64,000 nt of DNA from Parashewanella tropica (GTDB lineage Bacteria; Pseudomonadota; Gammaproteobacteria; Enterobacterales; Shewanellaceae): NCBI RefSeq assembly GCF_004358445.1, contig NZ_CP037951.1:211501-275500 (forward strand). Reading direction: 5' to 3'. Positions within the stretch are counted from its first letter, which is position 1; each line of letters opens with the position of its first letter. Positions 60,456 through 64,000 of the stretch are shown piece after piece. Below the pieces are notes generated by a model that was not told where the DNA came from, searched no databases, and was given only the letters and a program-made list of their open reading frames with translations. The translations under genes were made by a program, and so were the position numbers.

Positions 60456-61439
60456 CTACTGAATACTGAGAGGTAATTGCACGAATTTTGGCTTCATTTT
60501 TGGGCTGTCCATCCATGCAGAAAGTCCGAGACGAAAATGAGAATCTTTAGGGTAAAGCAGTTGCAACTTAGGAAGATATTGGCTGTTGACCTTCATAAAG
60601 AGTTTGTAGTTTACGTAGGCTCCCATATAGCTTTTGATCATGAAGTCTAGCGCCTTAACAAGCCCTGAATGGCCGTACATATTCATGTAGTTTTGATAGT
60701 CTGTTGGGCAGATAGAAATGGCGATTTTTTGTAAACTCAGCGGCGCATATTTTCCAACTAAGGCATTGAGGCCGAGTAAATGGTTTTGCCCTGAAATACC
60801 GATTTGAGTCAATGAGCTTTTGATGATGGGTTGGTACTCAAGCTCTATAGGTGTGATCTCAAACGGGCAACAAAAATAGTCTTCTAACATTTCCGTTAGG
60901 TTTAGGTTATTGGCGGCCTTACAACCAAACAAAGCGATGTATTGTATGAGATGAACGTGAGGCAAAACGGTTTGTTGCGGATCAATGCCCGTTAAGTTGG
61001 CTAATAGGCGGCTGATGTGCTGTTTGTCTTGATTCCAAGGAAAAGATTCTTCTTCGAGTTGCTTGGTGATATCAAACTTCATGTCCGTTTGGCATTGGAG
61101 AGTAAGGTATCTGTGATTAATTATGCTAAAAAAATCTATTGGGGCTCGAGTGCCAAGATTGAAATACGCATCCAGCGCTTGCTTGAATAAATAACGAGGA
61201 ATCGACGAACGGTTACCCAAAAACGCGGGGTTGCTGGTGGTGACTTCCCAAACGCCATGGTCAGTTTGTGCTAAGTTCGTGACTTCATTTGAGTAATCCG
61301 CGGGCAGTAACTCACAATTAAAATGAATACTGGGGTAGGCTTGTCTTTTATTGGCATCATGTTTGATAAGTTGCCAAAGACTGATTAATTCCCCTTGCAC
61401 GGATGAGTTACTGAGCCTCGTTAGATAAGCGTTTTGCAT
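60456..61439 (-). CDS. tssG: T6SS baseplate protein TssG
   Basis: 327 residues with the family features: LPADYSNEVTNLAQTDHGVWEVTTSNPAFLGNRSSIPRYL near 47-85 and the C-terminal LPKLQLLYPKDSHFRLGLSAWM. TssG forms the baseplate wedge with TssF. It overlaps the end of tssF by 19 bases, typical of translational coupling. Confidence 0.93.
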   Translation of the reverse strand: MQNAYLTRLSNSSVQGELISLWQLIKHDANKRQAYPSIHFNCELLPADYSNEVTNLAQTDHGVWEVTTSNPAFLGNRSSIPRYLFKQALDAYFNLGTRAPIDFFSIINHRYLTLQCQTDMKFDITKQLEEESFPWNQDKQHISRLLANLTGIDPQQTVLPHVHLIQYIALFGCKAANNLNLTEMLEDYFCCPFEITPIELEYQPIIKSSLTQIGISGQNHLLGLNALVGKYAPLSLQKIAISICPTDYQNYMNMYGHSGLVKALDFMIKSYMGAYVNYKLFMKVNSQYLPKLQLLYPKDSHFRLGLSAWMDSPKMKPKFVQLPLSIQ

Positions 61440-63202
61440 CCTGTTCTCCTGGGAAAACTCATATAGATTTCATCGTAACCTTCGAGTTTGATATCCAGTT
61501 GGGTGAAGCTATTAAACATCACGAAATTAGAAAAAAAGCTATCGAGAAACTGCGCGAACAGAGTGACACCTGAAGTCAGTTGAGTGGTATTGAGAACGAC
61601 GGTGATGTGTGTGCCGTAGGTGAAACAACTTTTACCCGAAGTCATGATGGTAGCAATGACATGTTCCATCTCGATTTCTGATAGCGCATCAATATATTTC
61701 TTGTTTTGTGTATTGTTGTTTAAGTTATAAAAATGAAAAATATCTTTGAGAGCCTTGCAGGGATTTTCGGTCCCTAAGGTGCTTTGGATATTGAATTGCA
61801 GATGATTGAGTAAGGTCCATATTCTATCTGAATCCTCATGATGTTTGAGTACAGAAGATGGTCGTTTAGCGAGCTGTAATTTGCCCGGAATGGTTAATGT
61901 ATCCCTGCATTGGATCTGACTGTTGATGGACTGATGAGAGGCTTTTCTTGATTGAGTAACAGTAATATTTACCAACCAAATTCGAACCTCGTCACTGATA
62001 CTGTAGTCACTGAGATCGGACACTTTAATGCTATTTTCAGTACTGGTATGAGACGATATCTGTTGCAGCAATTGCCATCGTAGCCCTGTCGGTTCGGTAT
62101 TGAATTTTTCTCGAAATATTTGCGGAACGTCAAAACTTGGGGTGTTGGTTACATCGGTAATACGATTAATTGAGTACAGTTCATAGCTGCGTGATCGCAT
62201 TGAGTCGATCACTAACGGGTACTGCTTTTTTAAGAAGTTAATTTCCAATGGCTCGGCCATCATCTCATGTAAGTTGATGATGGGCGTTGAGAAGAGGGAA
62301 AAAAAATCTAAGGTCAGGTTTCTTGCCAGCTCAACATCAAATTCGGCAAGGTACAACTGTATCGTAAAGTGATGATTCGATACCTTGGCTAATGCTTGTT
62401 GGAGGTGAAACGTAAAAGCGGTAAAGCTGTCGGGGAACATGAAAAATTCGGTAAGTAGGCGATATCCCGAAAACGTGTTGGCATTATAGGGCAGGACGGT
62501 ATGGTTCAAATCATAGCCAACGGTCGACATTGTATTTTTATCCACTGGGAATCGATCATTATCACTGGTGATACAGATGGCGAGCGTTGAGCGCCGCAGT
62601 AAATCATAGAGCCGCAAAGATAAATTGGTTTCGCCTTTGAGTTGAAGTTTAAGCTTGTCGATGTTCAATTCGTTTATGGCGATGCCATCATCAATGGCTT
62701 CTATCGTCAGTTCGAGCAAGGCTGTCGCTTGTTCTGCGCCTTTGGGCTTTACATGTTCAAACGGGGCAAAGGTGACTTTTGCATCGGCCAGTTTTATGGG
62801 GTAAAGAGTGACGGGCTCGGTTGTTCTAAATATTGTGGCTTCATTTTCTTTTTTACCTATATCAAATTCGGTATGCACAGGGACATGGTGAGTCGCTTTG
62901 GCGGATTCATCCACTAAAAATTCCAGTACTGAATAGGAGGGTATAGGACGAAGAACATGTGGAAAAATAATATTAATGAGACTTTGGGTAAACTCTGGGT
63001 AAGTGTCATCCAAGCGTTTATGTAGCTTTGCATTGAGTAAAGCCATACTTTCCACAAGCCGTGACAGCTCTGGATCTTCAATACCACTATTACTGATCCC
63101 AAGCGTTGTGGCAGAACCGGGATTTTTTTGAGCAAACTCAACCGATTCTTCACGAATAAATCTCAGCTCTTGTTCAAAATATGACAGTAATGAATCAGGC
63201 AA
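61421..63202 (-). CDS. tssF: T6SS baseplate protein TssF
   Basis: 593 residues starting DSLLSYFEQELRFIREESVEFAQKNPG, the standard TssF N-terminus, with SRLVESMALLNAKLHKRLDD and FTQSLINIIFPHVLRPIPS shortly after. It forms the wedge complex with TssG and TssE. It overlaps tssE by 8 bases and tssG by 19. Confidence 0.94.
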   Translation of the reverse strand: MPDSLLSYFEQELRFIREESVEFAQKNPGSATTLGISNSGIEDPELSRLVESMALLNAKLHKRLDDTYPEFTQSLINIIFPHVLRPIPSYSVLEFLVDESAKATHHVPVHTEFDIGKKENEATIFRTTEPVTLYPIKLADAKVTFAPFEHVKPKGAEQATALLELTIEAIDDGIAINELNIDKLKLQLKGETNLSLRLYDLLRRSTLAICITSDNDRFPVDKNTMSTVGYDLNHTVLPYNANTFSGYRLLTEFFMFPDSFTAFTFHLQQALAKVSNHHFTIQLYLAEFDVELARNLTLDFFSLFSTPIINLHEMMAEPLEINFLKKQYPLVIDSMRSRSYELYSINRITDVTNTPSFDVPQIFREKFNTEPTGLRWQLLQQISSHTSTENSIKVSDLSDYSISDEVRIWLVNITVTQSRKASHQSINSQIQCRDTLTIPGKLQLAKRPSSVLKHHEDSDRIWTLLNHLQFNIQSTLGTENPCKALKDIFHFYNLNNNTQNKKYIDALSEIEMEHVIATIMTSGKSCFTYGTHITVVLNTTQLTSGVTLFAQFLDSFFSNFVMFNSFTQLDIKLEGYDEIYMSFPRRTGCKTLI

Positions 63203-63617
63203 AACCAGATTTCCTTAGATTGATTGAGTTAGAGGAAAAGTTCAGTACAGGCTCAAACACCACAAGCTCCTTACCAAATTTGGTGTTCACGGTAGCGGAA
63301 ATCATTAATGGTAGATTGTTGTTATTGCCTCTTGTGTCGCTCAGTTCAACGGAGACCTGACTGAGCCTTGGCTCATAGCTTTGAATGAGTCTACGAATAT
63401 TGGCTAGGATGATGGCAATATTGGCTTCATTTTTATAACGGGTGACGTAACTGAGCCCTAAAAAAGCAATGGTATTTTTGGTGGCAGGTGGAATGGCATC
63501 TAAATGCCAAAGCGGCGCTCGGCTTGATATGAGCGAACAGATATGCTGAATGATGGCATTATGCTCAGCACCAATATCCTTATCCCAATTTCCCGCTAGT
63601 TTAGCGATGAGACTCAT
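63195..63617 (-). CDS. tssE: T6SS baseplate protein TssE (gp25-like)
   Basis: 140 residues. The core matches the phage gp25/GPW family: AFLGLSYVTRYKNE, ANIRRLIQSYEPRLSQVSVEL and the C-terminal beta strands. TssE starts sheath polymerisation at the baseplate. It overlaps tssC by 4 bases (ATGA) and tssF by 8. Confidence 0.9.
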   Translation of the reverse strand: MSLIAKLAGNWDKDIGAEHNAIIQHICSLISSRAPLWHLDAIPPATKNTIAFLGLSYVTRYKNEANIAIILANIRRLIQSYEPRLSQVSVELSDTRGNNNNLPLMISATVNTKFGKELVVFEPVLNFSSNSINLRKSGFA

Positions 63618-64000
63618 GAGTTTGCCCCGATTTTTTGGCTCGACATGGCGGTGGTGATAGAAATATGAACATTCATCAGTTCATATTGGTATTGAGGTTG
63701 AAGAGTGATTTGGCAGTGATAATGGGTGCTGTCTAAGGTATCGGCTTCTAATTCGACTTTGCATGATTGCAAAGGGTATCGAGCCATGATGTGATCTTCT
63801 GCATGAGTCATTCTGTTTACATAACCATTGAGCCAGCTCTCCAAAGAGTTTTTACAGTTCAATACACTGTCGAAACTGCCGACGTAATCACGAGTTTTAA
63901 CTTTTAAGTAGTGGCCGAAGCGACACGCCATTAAGTTGGTTTGCAGCATGCCAAGTACTTGCTCAGCTTCTGTGGGAATATCCCACACAGATTGGTTACT
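63614..64000 (-). CDS. tssC: T6SS sheath protein TssC, C-terminal part (5' end beyond window)
   Basis: About 128 residues visible, open through the right edge. The sequence RFGHYLKVKTRDYVGSF, then SWLNGYV and MARYPLQSCKVELE, is the C-terminal domain of the large sheath subunit TssC/VipB. Full-length members have about 490 residues, so most of the gene lies outside. TssC with TssB builds the contractile sheath. tssB is expected immediately upstream, outside this window. Confidence 0.88.
   Translation of the reverse strand, partial: SNQSVWDIPTEAEQVLGMLQTNLMACRFGHYLKVKTRDYVGSFDSVLNCKNSLESWLNGYVNRMTHAEDHIMARYPLQSCKVELEADTLDSTHYHCQITLQPQYQYELMNVHISITTAMSSQKIGANS

Noticed and set aside
60448-60516. 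N-terminal extension of ClpV
   Set aside because: Would overlap the tssG coding region; ATG 60447 has a Shine-Dalgarno sequence and gives the standard ClpV N-terminus.

Overview
The window looks like a chromosome segment of a marine gammaproteobacterium, most likely Shewanella or a close relative in the Alteromonadales. Reasons: the rapA / PIN-PhoH ATPase / hybrid histidine kinase neighbourhood, an octaheme c-type cytochrome, the trkH-trkA-rsmB-fmt-def // LysM-dprA-smg block, and Shewanella-like intergenic repeats. The genus call comes from remembered gene order and family content, not from a database search. I saw no tRNA, rRNA, CRISPR array, intact insertion sequence or prophage.

Left part (1-22.9 kb), mostly core genes. 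A CheC-type response regulator (cut by the window edge) and rapA lie on the minus strand with an LprI-like secreted protein. On the plus strand come a PIN-PhoH ATPase, a large membrane hybrid sensor kinase, an octaheme cytochrome with HEAT/TPR-like repeats, and a close-packed SDR / LysE exporter / acyltransferase / lipoprotein group. The Leloir galactose operon galT-galK-galE is divergent from a GalR-like LacI-family repressor, with a 20-bp palindrome between them that is the obvious operator. A secreted metzincin-type zinc protease follows.

Middle part (23-45.8 kb), a mixture. There is a 1023-residue protein with helical repeats and a C-terminal kinase-like domain, a 267-bp MITE-like element, a MATE exporter, groES-groEL behind a heat-shock-type promoter, a small secreted protein and a 1120-residue orphan. 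Next is a phytase-like lipoprotein with a collagen-like N-terminus, preceded by an 11/22-bp phased array of Pho-box-like half sites. Then come potassium uptake (trkH, trkA) and the rsmB-fmt-def group, divergent from LysM-dprA-smg.

Right part (45.8-64 kb), an accessory region. The conserved smg neighbourhood stops and is replaced by a PI-PLC-like protein without a signal peptide, a helical orphan, and two tandem YopT/C58-type cysteine protease homologues. A 66-bp tail of a third protease copy lies between those two. These abut a minus-strand type VI secretion operon reading tssC(partial)-tssE-tssF-tssG-tssH/clpV-tagH(FHA)-tssJ-tssK-tssL-tssM-small kinase. Hcp, VgrG, PAAR, TssA and TssB are not in the window.

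The strongest candidate for something new is 45.9-50.1 kb: enzymes that resemble host-directed toxins, lack Sec signals and sit directly at the distal end of a T6SS operon. A role as secreted effectors is inference from families and position.
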